A model generated the notes under the pieces. It did not search any database. It was given only the letters and a program-made list of their open reading frames with translations, and was not told the DNA's origin. From the NCBI RefSeq assembly GCF_900115045.1, contig NZ_FOVC01000013.1, positions 1 through 64,000 on the forward strand: a stretch of 64,000 nt of DNA, in the 5' to 3' direction. This document shows positions 52,307 to 61,994 of this stretch, piece after piece (the stretch's first letter is position 1; each line of letters begins with the position of its first letter). Position numbers and translations under genes: made by a program. The DNA is from Izhakiella capsodis. GTDB taxonomy: Bacteria; Pseudomonadota; Gammaproteobacteria; Enterobacterales; Enterobacteriaceae.

Positions 52307-55198
52307 ATGGCAGATATAAGGGCTGTAACAAGAAATTACATTGATAATAAAATTAACGATAATAAAAACTCCAGTAAAAATGAATGTACTAATAGATTGG
52401 CTAAAAGCATTGGATTGGATGATCTCCCTGAGATTAATCTTCATAGCAATAGTTGCGCCCCATTAATCTTCAAACCTGAATCAGAGAAGGTTGATATTAA
52501 TAACTTAAAAATTAAACTGGCAAACTCTTCAGGCTTAGCCAATAAAACTGATTGCCCGACTGAGTATAGTGATTTATACATATTATTGCTGATTAATAAA
52601 GTGGCAACCAATTCAGCTGTTTCTGACATTATCAATAATAGAGAGGCAAGCAATGCTGAATATATATCAATGTCTCGTGATACCAATAGTGGAACGCCAG
52701 CTGATAACATAATCTCGAAGGTGTTACATTACTTAAAAGAAATGGCTCCAGTTCTTAAAGATATTATTCCTTTGTTAAGTTTGGGATTGGGTGCGCCAGG
52801 CTCTATCCTACTATTAGCGGATGCAATTGATAAAATACAACAGATGATAACGGGCGTTTCATTAGAGGATAAGTTAGAGTGTGATGTGATAAAACCTCTC
52901 CTTAATGATATGACTAAATATATCAGCGAAGCTATGGTTGATTTAGGCGTTAGTCAGCCAACAGCACAAGTAGTATCAGAAAATTTAGCTAAAATCATTT
53001 GTGCTGCTATATCTATCGCTACATTACAATTATCGGGTAATTTGATTGACGATCAAGTTTATGAGGAGGTTTATGAAGTCATAAAGCAAAACTTCATGCC
53101 TGACAGTGAAATTTTAGGATCAATTAGTGATGATGTATTTAAAGAAATCAATACATTATTACCAGCTAGTGTTAGTAACCAACTCCAACCCTTTGAACAA
53201 GATGTTGAGGCGGCTTTTTCTCAATTTAGCGGCAACGTAATTAATATGGTGTTTAGTTTTGCCAGCCAGCAGGGCATGGGAACTGACGCTATTGAAAAAC
53301 TTCTTGCAGCTGTTAAAAATAGCCTACGCTCGCAACTCGGTGATCTTCTGCATCAGCTTTTCACTACCGCTAAAGATGATGTTCTTCAGCTTGATAAAAA
53401 ATACATGACTGAATTACTGTCAAACTTAGGTAAAGAAATCAGCGATTTACTTAAGGATGTTTTGCCAACGAAATTATGGATCCAGCTGCAACCTTTCGAG
53501 GAATGCTTTGCCGAGTTTAGTACTGACTTTGTCGGCGTAATGACGGGCTTCAGCGGCGATCTGATGAATATTATCGCCGACTCTGTGCAGGCCGGACATC
53601 TGGATACCCATGCGATGCGCAATGCCCTCACTGCAATGGAGGAAGATGTACAGAGCTCACTTGACAGACTGATGAACGCAGTGGTTGCAACTGCCGGAGA
53701 CGTAGCTAAGGCAGCTGAGCAAAAATACCTTGCGGAGTTGCTCTCCTGCGCGGGCAATAAGATTACCGCTCTCCTTCAGAAAGAACTTCCGCAGGCGCTT
53801 CAGCCGTTACTGAGACAAATGGAGAATAACTTTTCCGCTTTTGACAGTGACGTTATCGGCGTACTGACGGGCTTCAGCGGCAATCTCATAAATATTATCG
53901 CCAACTCTGTGCGTGCCGGACATCTGGATACCCATGCACTGGGCAATGCCTTCATTGAACTGCAGGAAGATGTGCAGGGCTCGCTTGACAGACTGATGAA
54001 CGCGGTGGTTGCAACTGCCGGAGACGATGCTAAGGCAGCTGAGCAAAAATACCTTGCGGAGTTGCTCTCCTGCGCGGGCAATAAGATTACCGCTCTTCTT
54101 CAGGAAGAGCTTCCGCAGGCGCTTCAGCCGTTACTGAGACAAGTGGAGGATGACTTTTCCGCCTTTGACAGTGACTTCGTCGGCGTGCTGACAGGTTTCA
54201 GCGGCGATCTGATGAATATCATCGCCAACTCTGTGCGTGCCGGACATCTGGATACCCATGCACTGAGCAATGCCTTCATTGAACTGCAGGAAGATGTGCA
54301 GGGCTCGCTTGACAGACTGATGAACGCGGTGGTTGCAACTGCCGGAGACGATGCTAAGGCAGCTGAGCAAAAATACCTTGCGGAGTTGCTCTCCTGCGCG
54401 GGCAATAAGATTACCGCTCTCCTTCAGAAAGAACTTCCACAGGCGCTTCAGCCGTTACTGAGACAGATGGAGAATAACTTTTCCGCCTTTGACAGTGACG
54501 TTATCGGAGAGCTGACGGGCTTCAGCGACAATCTGGTGAATATTATCGCCGACTCTGTGCGTGCCGGACATCTGGATACCCATGCACTGAGCAATGCCTT
54601 CTTTGAGCTGCAGGAAGATCTGCAGGGATCGCTTGAAAGACTGATGAACGCGGTGGTTGCAACTACCGGGCACGAAGCGCTGGCATCTGAGCAAAAATAC
54701 ATTGCGGAATTGCTCTCCTATGCGGGCAATAAAATTACCGCAGTTCTTCAGGAAGAGCTTCCGCAGGCGCTTCAACCGATACTGAAACAGGTGGAGGATA
54801 ACTTTTCCGTCTTTGACAGTGATTTTGTCGGCGTGCTGACGGGCTTCAGCGGCCAGCTAATGAATATTATCGCCAGCGCTGTTTGTACCGGACATCTGGA
54901 TACCCATACACTGAGCAATGCTTTTACTGCGCTGAAAGCGAATGTGCAGGGCGCGGTTAACAAACTACTGGAATCCATAAAAGCAGATCTCGCACCATAC
55001 GGTATTGATGTTTACTCAACGCCCAGTGAGGGGCCTGCAGATGAATCCAGTTATGTCGAAAATATCACATCTGAAATAAATCAAAGTATCAGTGAAGTCA
55101 GTAAAATTATTCACGACAGCGTTCTTAAAAATGTCCTGTCCAGCTTGCAAGAAGAGAAACCAGGTAAAATCAGAACGGCTTTTGGGTTAATGGCTTGA
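52307..55198 (+). CDS. 963-residue candidate effector with 108-residue tandem repeats
   Basis: The ATG follows GAGGTG by six bases. Residues 1-280 are unique, with one hydrophobic patch near 150-175 (IPLLSLGLGAPGSILLL). From about residue 283 come six tandem units of 108 residues: one diverged, one intermediate, three nearly identical, and one partial with a new C-terminus. Each unit has FSAFDSD, LTGFSGNL, the invariant AGHLDTHA, DRLMNAVVATAG and EQKYLAELLSCAGNK. The units are predicted to be helical by their Leu/Ala/Glu pattern. No known domain was recognised. Position beside the injectisome, lack of a signal peptide and size suggest an exported effector, but this is inference. Confidence 0.7.
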   Translation: MADIRAVTRNYIDNKINDNKNSSKNECTNRLAKSIGLDDLPEINLHSNSCAPLIFKPESEKVDINNLKIKLANSSGLANKTDCPTEYSDLYILLLINKVATNSAVSDIINNREASNAEYISMSRDTNSGTPADNIISKVLHYLKEMAPVLKDIIPLLSLGLGAPGSILLLADAIDKIQQMITGVSLEDKLECDVIKPLLNDMTKYISEAMVDLGVSQPTAQVVSENLAKIICAAISIATLQLSGNLIDDQVYEEVYEVIKQNFMPDSEILGSISDDVFKEINTLLPASVSNQLQPFEQDVEAAFSQFSGNVINMVFSFASQQGMGTDAIEKLLAAVKNSLRSQLGDLLHQLFTTAKDDVLQLDKKYMTELLSNLGKEISDLLKDVLPTKLWIQLQPFEECFAEFSTDFVGVMTGFSGDLMNIIADSVQAGHLDTHAMRNALTAMEEDVQSSLDRLMNAVVATAGDVAKAAEQKYLAELLSCAGNKITALLQKELPQALQPLLRQMENNFSAFDSDVIGVLTGFSGNLINIIANSVRAGHLDTHALGNAFIELQEDVQGSLDRLMNAVVATAGDDAKAAEQKYLAELLSCAGNKITALLQEELPQALQPLLRQVEDDFSAFDSDFVGVLTGFSGDLMNIIANSVRAGHLDTHALSNAFIELQEDVQGSLDRLMNAVVATAGDDAKAAEQKYLAELLSCAGNKITALLQKELPQALQPLLRQMENNFSAFDSDVIGELTGFSDNLVNIIADSVRAGHLDTHALSNAFFELQEDLQGSLERLMNAVVATTGHEALASEQKYIAELLSYAGNKITAVLQEELPQALQPILKQVEDNFSVFDSDFVGVLTGFSGQLMNIIASAVCTGHLDTHTLSNAFTALKANVQGAVNKLLESIKADLAPYGIDVYSTPSEGPADESSYVENITSEINQSISEVSKIIHDSVLKNVLSSLQEEKPGKIRTAFGLMA
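53153..55000 (+). repeat. 324-bp tandem repeat array
   Basis: Units begin at about 53153, 53477, 53801, 54125, 54449 and 54773, an exact 324-base period. Units 3 and 4 are almost identical in DNA, which points to recent unequal crossing-over or slippage. The first and last are diverged. Confidence 0.92.
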
Positions 55199-55283
55199 AT
55201 ATCAGGTGGTGAGATATGAAGTATGTGCACTGATCGAAAATCACCATCTTACATGAATAAATAAAAATGCTTTATTTTTTAGG

Positions 55284-55304
55284 AAAGGGCTGCTTCAGCC
55301 CTTT
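55284..55304. terminator. Hairpin after the repeat gene
   Basis: AAAGGGCTG and CAGCCCTTT form a perfect 9-bp stem with loop CTT, 85 bases past the stop. Neither side has a proper T run, so its terminator role is uncertain. Confidence 0.4.
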
Positions 55305-55509
55305 GAAAAGATATTCAACCAGAAGTATGTTTACGCGATGTTTTAAAAAACACAGTTTTTTAAATTACCGGGGGTTCAGGCATCGAAAATGTTGTCGCTG
55401 TCCCTCTCTCTTGATCTTCATATCACAGATATCTGATTAGCAAGGGCAGTAGCCGGTGCGTAGTTATCAGACGAAGTTGTAAAGTCGTGGCATTCTAAAA
55501 AGCAGGTCA

Positions 55510-55722
55510 TCCAGATGAAACGGTCTGGATAATGTTGGCGCGAAAAAATTTTTCGGCACGCTGAAAGCAGAATGCTTTTCCCTTATCCGCTATAAAAATG
55601 TCAGAAAGTTAAAACAGGCAGTTACAGCGTACCTACATTGCGACAATGGCGAGCAGATGCGTTTAAAACTAAAAGGGCTGAATCCGGTAAAAGACCGAAC
55701 ATCGCCCCATTTAGCCGCTTAG
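55510..55722 (+). mobile_element. IS3-family transposase C-terminal remnant
   Basis: The frame from 55549 reads FFGTLKAECFSLIRYKNVRK, then LKQAVTAYLHCDNGEQMRLK and LKGLNPVKDR, the conserved C-terminus of IS3-family OrfB including the last catalytic glutamate (in KAEC). Just upstream, QMKRSG-stop-CWRE in another frame corresponds to the usual MSRKGNCWDN block. It is frameshifted and lacks the rest, so it is dead. Confidence 0.82.
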
Positions 55723-55808
55723 CCTCGTTGTCCAACCTGTGGGGGCAGCTGACATAAGCGTGGATTTTGTATATCTGGCCATCCGCGATACAGGCCAGAT
55801 CTGCGCGA

Positions 55809-57878
55809 TTATTGCAGTAGCGAAATATCGGCAACCTGCAAGAAAAGTTCACGTAGTTTAGCCAGCAGGGTAAGACGATTGAGCCTGACGGCTGCATCCT
55901 CAGCGTTAACCATGACACTATCAAAAAAGTTATCTACAGCTTCCCTGAGCTGGGCCAGCTCGTTGAGTGCTTCCTGATAGCGCCCCTCGGCAAATAACGG
56001 TTCAAGCTTGCTGCTCAACACGGCGACGTAGGTTGCGAGTTTTATCTCCGCATTCTCTTTAAGCAGCGAAGCCTGAACCTCTCCATTGAGAGGTTCCGTC
56101 GCTTTAGCCAGGATGTTCGAAACGCGCTTATTCGCCGCGGCCAGCGCCTGAGCTGTATCAAGCGTGCGGAAATGCGACACCGCTTTCATCCGCGCGTCAA
56201 AGTCCGCCGGGCGAGTTGGCCGCCGGGCCAGAACCGCCTGGATCGTATCTACGCGATGACCCTCTTCCTGATACCAGCTGCGGAAGCGGCCCAGCATGAA
56301 GTCAATAACCTCATCTACCACGTTTTTATTGGTCAGCTTATCGCCATACAGGCGCACCGCCTCCTGGGTCAGCGTTTGCAAATCCAACGGCAGATTTTTT
56401 TCAACGATAATACGCAGTACGCCGAGCGCGGCGCGACGCAATCCGAAGGGATCTTTATCGCCTTTAGGATGTTGACCAATGCCGAAGATCCCGGCCAGCG
56501 TATCCATTTTATCAGCCACTGCAAGGGCGCACGCTATCGGGTTTGAGGGAAGATCGTCGCCAGCAAAACGGGGTTGGTACTGCTCGTTTAGTGCAACGGC
56601 AACGTCTTCTGCTTCACCATCATGGCGGGCGTAGTGCATCCCCATGACGCCCTGAGTATCGGTGAATTCAAACACCATATTGGTCATCAGGTCACACTTG
56701 GAGAGCAGCCCGGCGCGCGTGGCATGGTTAACGTCTGCGCCAATCTGGGCAGCAACCCAACCGGCCAGAGCCTGGATACGATTAGTTTTGTCACGCAGCG
56801 TGCCAAGCTGCTTTTGGAACAGCACCGTTTCTAGCCGTGGCAGGTTGTCTTCCAGGCGTTTTTTTCTATCGGTATTAAAAAAGAACTCAGCATCGGCCAA
56901 GCGTGGGCGGACCACTTTTTCATTACCGCTGATAATTTGCTGTGGATCTTTAGACGCGATGTTAGCGACGAAGATAAAATGTGGCCGCAGTTTGCCATGC
57001 GGGTCATAAACCGGGAAATATTTCTGGTCGCCTTTCATGGTATAAACCAGCGCTTCAGCGGGGACCGCCAGAAACTTTTCTTCAAACTCAGCCGTCAGCA
57101 CGACCGGCCATTCCACCAGTGCGGTGACCTCTTCCAGCAGGCTGTCGCTTAAATCAGCAATTCCGCCTATTCGGCGGGCGGCGGCTTCGGCGTCAGCTTT
57201 AATCTGTGCTTTTCTGGTGTCAAAGTCAGCGATGACCTTGCCGCGTTGTTGCAGCTGTTGCGGATAGTCTCCGGCATGCTCAAGTGTAAACGCGTGTTCG
57301 CCCATGAAGCGATGACCGCGAATGACGCGATCTGAAGCAACTCCCAGAATAGTGGCCGGGATCAGCTCATCGTCCAGCAGTAGGGTCACCGTATGAACCG
57401 GACGGACAAATTGAACGTCGCTATCGCCCCAGCGCATAAGCTTGGGGATCGGCAGTGTAGTCAGCGCCGTGCTCACCATTTCCGGCAGCAATTTCTGTGC
57501 TGACTCGCCTTTAACCGCTGCGCGATAAACCAGCCACTCGCCTTTGTCAGAGCGAACCCGCTCAGCCTGATCAACGCGAATGCCGCAGCCGCGCGCCCAG
57601 CCTTCGGCTGCTTTGGTCGGATTACCCTCAGCATCAAATGCGGCACTGATGGCCGGGCCCCGTTTTTCTACTTCACGATCCGGTTGTGCGGCGCTCATGG
57701 CGTCCACTTTAAGCGCCAGACGACGTGGCGTGGCGAACCATTTCACTTCACCATGTGCCAGGCCGGCGTTGTCCAGTTCGGCGGTAAAATTATCGGCAAA
57801 TGACTCAGCGAGGTTACGTAAAGCTTTGGGCGGTAGCTCTTCGGTGCCGATTTCTACGAGGAAAGTTTTTTCAGTCAT
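55809..57878 (-). CDS. glyS: Glycyl-tRNA synthetase beta subunit
   Basis: GlyS is the tRNA-binding subunit of the alpha2-beta2 glycyl-tRNA synthetase. The 689-residue protein has the length of E. coli GlyS (689) and its landmarks: VEIGTEELPPKALRNLAESF near the start, PIPKLMRWGD, VYTMKGDQKYFPVYD, the HD-like region with KCDLMTNMVFEFTDTQGVMG, and the C-terminal anticodon-binding part with FFDSVMVNAED. It is ten bases after glyQ. The IS3 scrap and the island end 86 bases beyond its stop. Confidence 0.98.
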   Translation of the reverse strand: MTEKTFLVEIGTEELPPKALRNLAESFADNFTAELDNAGLAHGEVKWFATPRRLALKVDAMSAAQPDREVEKRGPAISAAFDAEGNPTKAAEGWARGCGIRVDQAERVRSDKGEWLVYRAAVKGESAQKLLPEMVSTALTTLPIPKLMRWGDSDVQFVRPVHTVTLLLDDELIPATILGVASDRVIRGHRFMGEHAFTLEHAGDYPQQLQQRGKVIADFDTRKAQIKADAEAAARRIGGIADLSDSLLEEVTALVEWPVVLTAEFEEKFLAVPAEALVYTMKGDQKYFPVYDPHGKLRPHFIFVANIASKDPQQIISGNEKVVRPRLADAEFFFNTDRKKRLEDNLPRLETVLFQKQLGTLRDKTNRIQALAGWVAAQIGADVNHATRAGLLSKCDLMTNMVFEFTDTQGVMGMHYARHDGEAEDVAVALNEQYQPRFAGDDLPSNPIACALAVADKMDTLAGIFGIGQHPKGDKDPFGLRRAALGVLRIIVEKNLPLDLQTLTQEAVRLYGDKLTNKNVVDEVIDFMLGRFRSWYQEEGHRVDTIQAVLARRPTRPADFDARMKAVSHFRTLDTAQALAAANKRVSNILAKATEPLNGEVQASLLKENAEIKLATYVAVLSSKLEPLFAEGRYQEALNELAQLREAVDNFFDSVMVNAEDAAVRLNRLTLLAKLRELFLQVADISLLQ

Positions 57879-57887
57879 GGCTGCCTC

Positions 57888-58796
57888 TCACTTGTTATTG
57901 CACATCGGGAAGCCCAGCGCCTCGCGGGAGGCGTAGTAGGCTTCAGCCACGGCTTTAGTCAGGGTACGAATACGCAAAATATAGCGCTGACGTTCGGTAA
58001 CGGAGATGGCTTTACGTGCATCAAGCAGGTTAAAACTGTGCGCCGCTTTCAAAATGCGTTCATAGGCCGGTAGCGGAAGCGGTTTCTCCAGCGCCAGCAG
58101 CAGCTGCGCCTCTTTCTCATACTGTTCGAAGCAGGTGAAGAGAAAATCGACGTCGGCGTATTCGAAGTTATAGGTTGATTGTTCAACCTCATTCTGATGA
58201 TAGATGTCACCGTAAGTCGTTTTACCTAACGGACCATCGCTCCAAACCAGATCGTATACGCTGTCAACGCCCTGGATGTACATCGCCAGGCGCTCAAGAC
58301 CGTACGTTATCTCCCCGGTGACGGGTTTGCACTCCAAGCCGCCAACCTGCTGAAAGTAGGTGAACTGTGTCACTTCCATGCCATTCAACCAGATCTCCCA
58401 GCCGAGGCCCCAGGCGCCCAGCGTCGGGTTTTCCCAGTTATCCTCAACGAAGCGAATATCATGGATGGTTGGATCTATTCCCAGCGCTTGCAGCGAACCG
58501 AGATACAGCTCCTGAATATTGTCCGGTGACGGCTTAATAATGACCTGGAACTGATAATAGTGCTGTAACCGGTTAGGGTTTTCGCCATAGCGTCCGTCTG
58601 TAGGACGGCGTGAGGGCTGTACGTAGGCGGCGGCGATCGGCTCGGGGCCGAGCGCACGCAGACAGGTCATTGGATGAGAGGTTCCTGCGCCGACTTCCAT
58701 ATCCAGCGGCTGGACGATGGTACAGCCCTGGCGCGCCCAGTAATCCTGCAAGGTCAGGATCAGGCCCTGAAAGGTCTTAGTATCAAACTTTTGCAT
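57888..58796 (-). CDS. glyQ: Glycyl-tRNA synthetase alpha subunit
   Basis: GlyQ carries the class II catalytic site that activates glycine. The 302-residue protein (E. coli 303) contains FQGLILTLQDYWARQGC, MEVGAGTSHPMTCLRALGPE, the class II motif 2 region RRPTDGRYGENPNRLQHYYQ and VTYFQQVGGLECKPV-like text (TQFTYFQQVGGLECKPVTGE). It is the first gene of glyQS. Confidence 0.98.
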   Translation of the reverse strand: MQKFDTKTFQGLILTLQDYWARQGCTIVQPLDMEVGAGTSHPMTCLRALGPEPIAAAYVQPSRRPTDGRYGENPNRLQHYYQFQVIIKPSPDNIQELYLGSLQALGIDPTIHDIRFVEDNWENPTLGAWGLGWEIWLNGMEVTQFTYFQQVGGLECKPVTGEITYGLERLAMYIQGVDSVYDLVWSDGPLGKTTYGDIYHQNEVEQSTYNFEYADVDFLFTCFEQYEKEAQLLLALEKPLPLPAYERILKAAHSFNLLDARKAISVTERQRYILRIRTLTKAVAEAYYASREALGFPMCNNK

Positions 58797-59301
58797 CTTG
58801 AATTCGCACGCGACACGGTTGGATTAAAAAAAAGTGAGCGCCAGTATACCCAATGGCCGGGATGTTTACCAAAGGGGATGCCAGTGAGGCCGATAATGTC
58901 TGAAAACCTTTCCGCGCAATGGTAGCTATAACGACGTTAAACCCGATACTTATGAAGAGCGCTTGCTGTCCATGCGATGTTTGCGCTGCGTGGTTCAGTA
59001 CAGATAGCGTCAAAAATCAGCTGATTACTCCCTCGTACGTGCAGCTCGCGCTTCCGTTCGGTATCGGTAAAGGCGTTGTCCAGAATAGCGTTTTACCCGA
59101 CATGAATGCTCTGCATCGATTGATCGTCGCGCGGGACTGAATATTACTAACCCGTTTTTGGGTTTGAGAGACGGTTGTTCTACCGGGCTTCAGGCGATGT
59201 CGGCTGGTCAAAAACGGACCTGTCCGCCGCCGTAATAAACCCGTTTAATCGTGCAGCACTAGCATAATATCCCCGCCGGGCCAGGCGGGGATCCGACGCG
59301 A
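58797..59301. other. Gap between the receptor gene and glyQ
   Basis: About 500 bases. It should hold the glyQS promoter. A 73-codon plus-strand frame at 58919-59140 has no recognisable features. A hairpin at 59269-59292 is listed separately. Confidence 0.5.
59269..59292 (-). terminator. Hairpin after the TonB-dependent receptor gene
   Basis: ATCCCCGCC and GGCGGGGAT form a perfect 9-bp stem around a 6-base loop, ten bases past the receptor stop. The T run is missing, so strength is uncertain. Confidence 0.55.
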
Positions 59302-61281
59302 TCAGAAATTATAGGTTAATCCCACGGTGTAACGGCGGCCATCCAGGATGGTGTTATAGGTTTGATAATCAATGCGTTTATCAAACAGGTTATAAACGCC
59401 TGCCGAAAGCAGTGTATTTTTAGTGGCATAATAACGTAAACCCACATCGATCAGAGTGTATGCAGGTGTTCCCGCCGACATTGAGGTACGGCTCAAATAT
59501 TCAGAGGTTTTGCTACGGAAGTTCAGGCGGCTCCAGATGCCAAGATCCTGCGTAGTTTGCCAATCAAGGGTGGTATTAAACATATGCTTAGGCATTTTGT
59601 TTAGCGGCTTACCGGAATACTGACCGCTCTTACGCTCGGTCTCGGTGAATGTATAATTGGCGGTCAGATTGAGATCCTGGCTAACCTTCCAGCCAAAAGT
59701 GGACTCTATGCCGCGCATATTTGCTTTATCCACGTTGACCCGATCGCTGACGAAGTCATAGGTATAGGTGCCGATGGTGCAGGCGGGATCAGCACCGTTA
59801 TCGCAGAGGCGCATCTCGGTGATCATGTTTTTGAAGTCGGTATTAAATATCGTCATACCGGCGTTCAGGTTATCGTTATTATCCCACAGCAACGCGATTT
59901 CCTCGCTCAGGCTCTTTTCCGGCTTGAGATCAGGATTACCGATGATAATACCATCCCTGCGGCCGCCGCCACTGGCCTGCCCCCAACCGGCAGAAGACTG
60001 GCGTAGATCCGGAGCGCGATAACCAGCAGAAATACCGCTTTTTAATGTCCACTGCTCGGCAAGATGCCAGACGGCGTAACCGCGCGGCGTCCAGTTAATA
60101 CCGTAATTTTCGTCATTGTCCATTCGCAAGCCACCGGTTAGTGCAACACTATCCGTTATGGCCCATTCATCTTCGGCAAACAGCGCCCAGCTCCAGCGGG
60201 TCAGTTTACTCAGGCCATCAGCCGCCTGAAGCTGATTTCCCTTGTCACTCAATTTTTCATAGCGATACTGACCACCGACAGTGAGCGTGTGATCACCAAG
60301 AAATATCTGGTTCTGATTATTAAACGTTGTGTTGTATGCGCGCATTCGGCGACCGGGATTATTGGATTCTTCATGCTGAATGTAGCTGGTTGTGTTAACG
60401 GTGTCGTAATAGCCGTTATGCGTCAAAGCGTACGTTGTATGCTCATAGCGGCTTTCACTTTTGCTCTTTGGTGTACAACGTTTTCCCCGGCAAACTTCGG
60501 TGGCAGCTGATTTGCCGGGGGTACTGTCGCGATCCTGCAATTCACGGCTGAAATCAAGGTCAAAATCATTTTTATCATCCGGCGTCAGGTTCAACGTGAT
60601 CGCGCCGCTGCGCATTCTTTGTTCATTATAACCATTGAGGATGTTATCCTCTGCACGGTGTGAAAACAGCCCGGAAACTTTTGCGCCGAGTAGCCCATCA
60701 ATGATCGCTCCTGAGGCGTAAGCATCGGTTTGGTAAAGATCGCCTGAGTGGCGGTTTTCTTGCAGTGTGGCATCACCATGAATGGAACCTGACCAGCTTT
60801 GGGTATTCGAGACCTTTTTGGTAATGATATTAATGACACCCCCCATGGCATCGGAGCCATAAAGTGACGACATCGGGCCACGGATGACTTCAATACGTTC
60901 AATCGACTCAAGGGGCGGTAGCCATCCTTGTTCAATTCCGGAATTATCGCTATTTGGTCGTGTCGTACGGGTATTGATACGTTTGCCGTCTACCAGGAAT
61001 AGCGTGTACTGCGATGACATGCCGCGGATACTAATATCGCTGGTGCTGGCTCCGCCGGTGACGACGACGCCGGGAACATCCTTAAGCGCATCCGTCACGT
61101 CTCTGTAGGCCTTATCTTCAATCTGCTGCCTGGTTATTACCGATATAGACGCTGGGGCGTCCTGAATTTTCTGCTTAAATCCGGTAGCCGTGACCACCAT
61201 CGTGCTTTGCTCTGCGGCAAAGAGTGATGGGCAGGTTGCGGCGGTGCACGCAAGTGCGGTAAGCATTTTAAGGCGGGACAT
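59302..61281 (-). CDS. TonB-dependent outer-membrane receptor, CirA-like
   Basis: The 659-residue protein has a signal peptide (LACTAATCPSLFA), a TonB box near the mature start (STMVVTATG), a plug domain (SISVITRQQIEDKAYRDVTDA, DISIRGMSSQYTLFLVDGKR, EVIRGPMSSLYGSDAMGGVI) and a beta-barrel ending in the terminal aromatic RYTVGLTYNF. Length and plug sequence are close to CirA/IrgA catecholate siderophore receptors (E. coli CirA 663). Loop cysteines CRGKRC and CDNGADPAC may form disulphides. A Fur box stands upstream, so iron repression is expected. The exact ligand is not known. Confidence 0.9.
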   Translation of the reverse strand: MSRLKMLTALACTAATCPSLFAAEQSTMVVTATGFKQKIQDAPASISVITRQQIEDKAYRDVTDALKDVPGVVVTGGASTSDISIRGMSSQYTLFLVDGKRINTRTTRPNSDNSGIEQGWLPPLESIERIEVIRGPMSSLYGSDAMGGVINIITKKVSNTQSWSGSIHGDATLQENRHSGDLYQTDAYASGAIIDGLLGAKVSGLFSHRAEDNILNGYNEQRMRSGAITLNLTPDDKNDFDLDFSRELQDRDSTPGKSAATEVCRGKRCTPKSKSESRYEHTTYALTHNGYYDTVNTTSYIQHEESNNPGRRMRAYNTTFNNQNQIFLGDHTLTVGGQYRYEKLSDKGNQLQAADGLSKLTRWSWALFAEDEWAITDSVALTGGLRMDNDENYGINWTPRGYAVWHLAEQWTLKSGISAGYRAPDLRQSSAGWGQASGGGRRDGIIIGNPDLKPEKSLSEEIALLWDNNDNLNAGMTIFNTDFKNMITEMRLCDNGADPACTIGTYTYDFVSDRVNVDKANMRGIESTFGWKVSQDLNLTANYTFTETERKSGQYSGKPLNKMPKHMFNTTLDWQTTQDLGIWSRLNFRSKTSEYLSRTSMSAGTPAYTLIDVGLRYYATKNTLLSAGVYNLFDKRIDYQTYNTILDGRRYTVGLTYNF

Positions 61282-61396
61282 AGTCCAATCACTCCATTTG
61301 AAAGGCCATTGCGCTCATCAAAAACCCCTATAAACCGAGAGGCGAAAGGCTTAAAGATGAGTAAGAGTGAGTGATTGTACAAATTAATGTAATTAT

Positions 61397-61415
61397 GTAA
61401 ATAATTATCATTATC
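61397..61415 (-). promoter_or_regulatory. Fur box upstream of the receptor gene
   Basis: On the minus strand GATAATGATAATTATTTAC agrees at 16 of 19 positions with the Fur consensus GATAATGATAATCATTATC, about 116 bases before the receptor start. Confidence 0.8.
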
Positions 61416-61682
61416 GTTATTTTTATCGGTATTCTCTTTATCTCCCGCTCATCGTGCGTATAAACAACGATTTGCCAGGGGGTTACAAAAAGCAGGTATG
61501 CATGAAAGGGATAGCGTGGTGAACAGTGAAGTAAACCATAAATTTACGGCTAATATTGTTTGCCGATGGTGAGAGTGGCATCAACGCTAATTTCCATCGT
61601 GAAAACCGCCGGGCAATGGTTGGCGAGCGACGCTCCGGTGACCTATACCTTTATTAATCCCTGCTGATAAAAGGAAGAGTGC

Positions 61683-61976
61683 ATGTCCGCCGTAAAGCTG
61701 TTATGGGTAATCGGTATGCAAAACGGGGTCTTTGCTGAGCCGTTGTTTGATCCCTCAGGACGTCTTGCCCGCATCAATCAGCTTATTGATGCGGCAGATC
61801 ACGTGGTGTTTGTTCAGCATACCGATGGCTGGATGACGGAAAACAGCGAGGCCTGAAAACTGCTGGATGCGCTACATCAACCGCCGGACGCGCACTATAT
61901 CACTAAAACCGCCTGTGACGCCTTCTTCGCCACCCGCCTGGCAACAATGTTGCAGGTTGACGCGGCGGTTGCTTGA
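61683..61976 (+). pseudogene. Truncated isochorismatase-family gene
   Basis: Starting at ATG 61683 (ribosome site AAGGAAGAG), the frame reads like a cysteine hydrolase of the isochorismatase/nicotinamidase family: LLWVIGMQNGVF (where most members have D-x-Q-N), LARINQLIDAADHVVFVQHTDG and the region HYITKTACDAFFATRL. An in-frame TGA at 61854-61856 interrupts it. It stops at a scar where the rest, including the catalytic cysteine, is lost and DUF979 sequence begins. Confidence 0.8.
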
Positions 61977-61994
61977 TGCGATTGCTTGATGCGA
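61969..61994 (+). repeat. 13-bp tandem duplication at a deletion scar
   Basis: TTGCTTGATGCGA occurs twice head to tail exactly where the isochorismatase remnant meets the DUF979 remnant. Confidence 0.85.

Noticed and set aside
53386..54978. Series of similar minus-strand frames opposite the repeat gene
   Set aside because: They repeat only because the coding strand repeats every 324 bases.
58919..59140. 73-codon plus-strand frame between the receptor gene and glyQ
   Set aside because: No family match or ribosome site.
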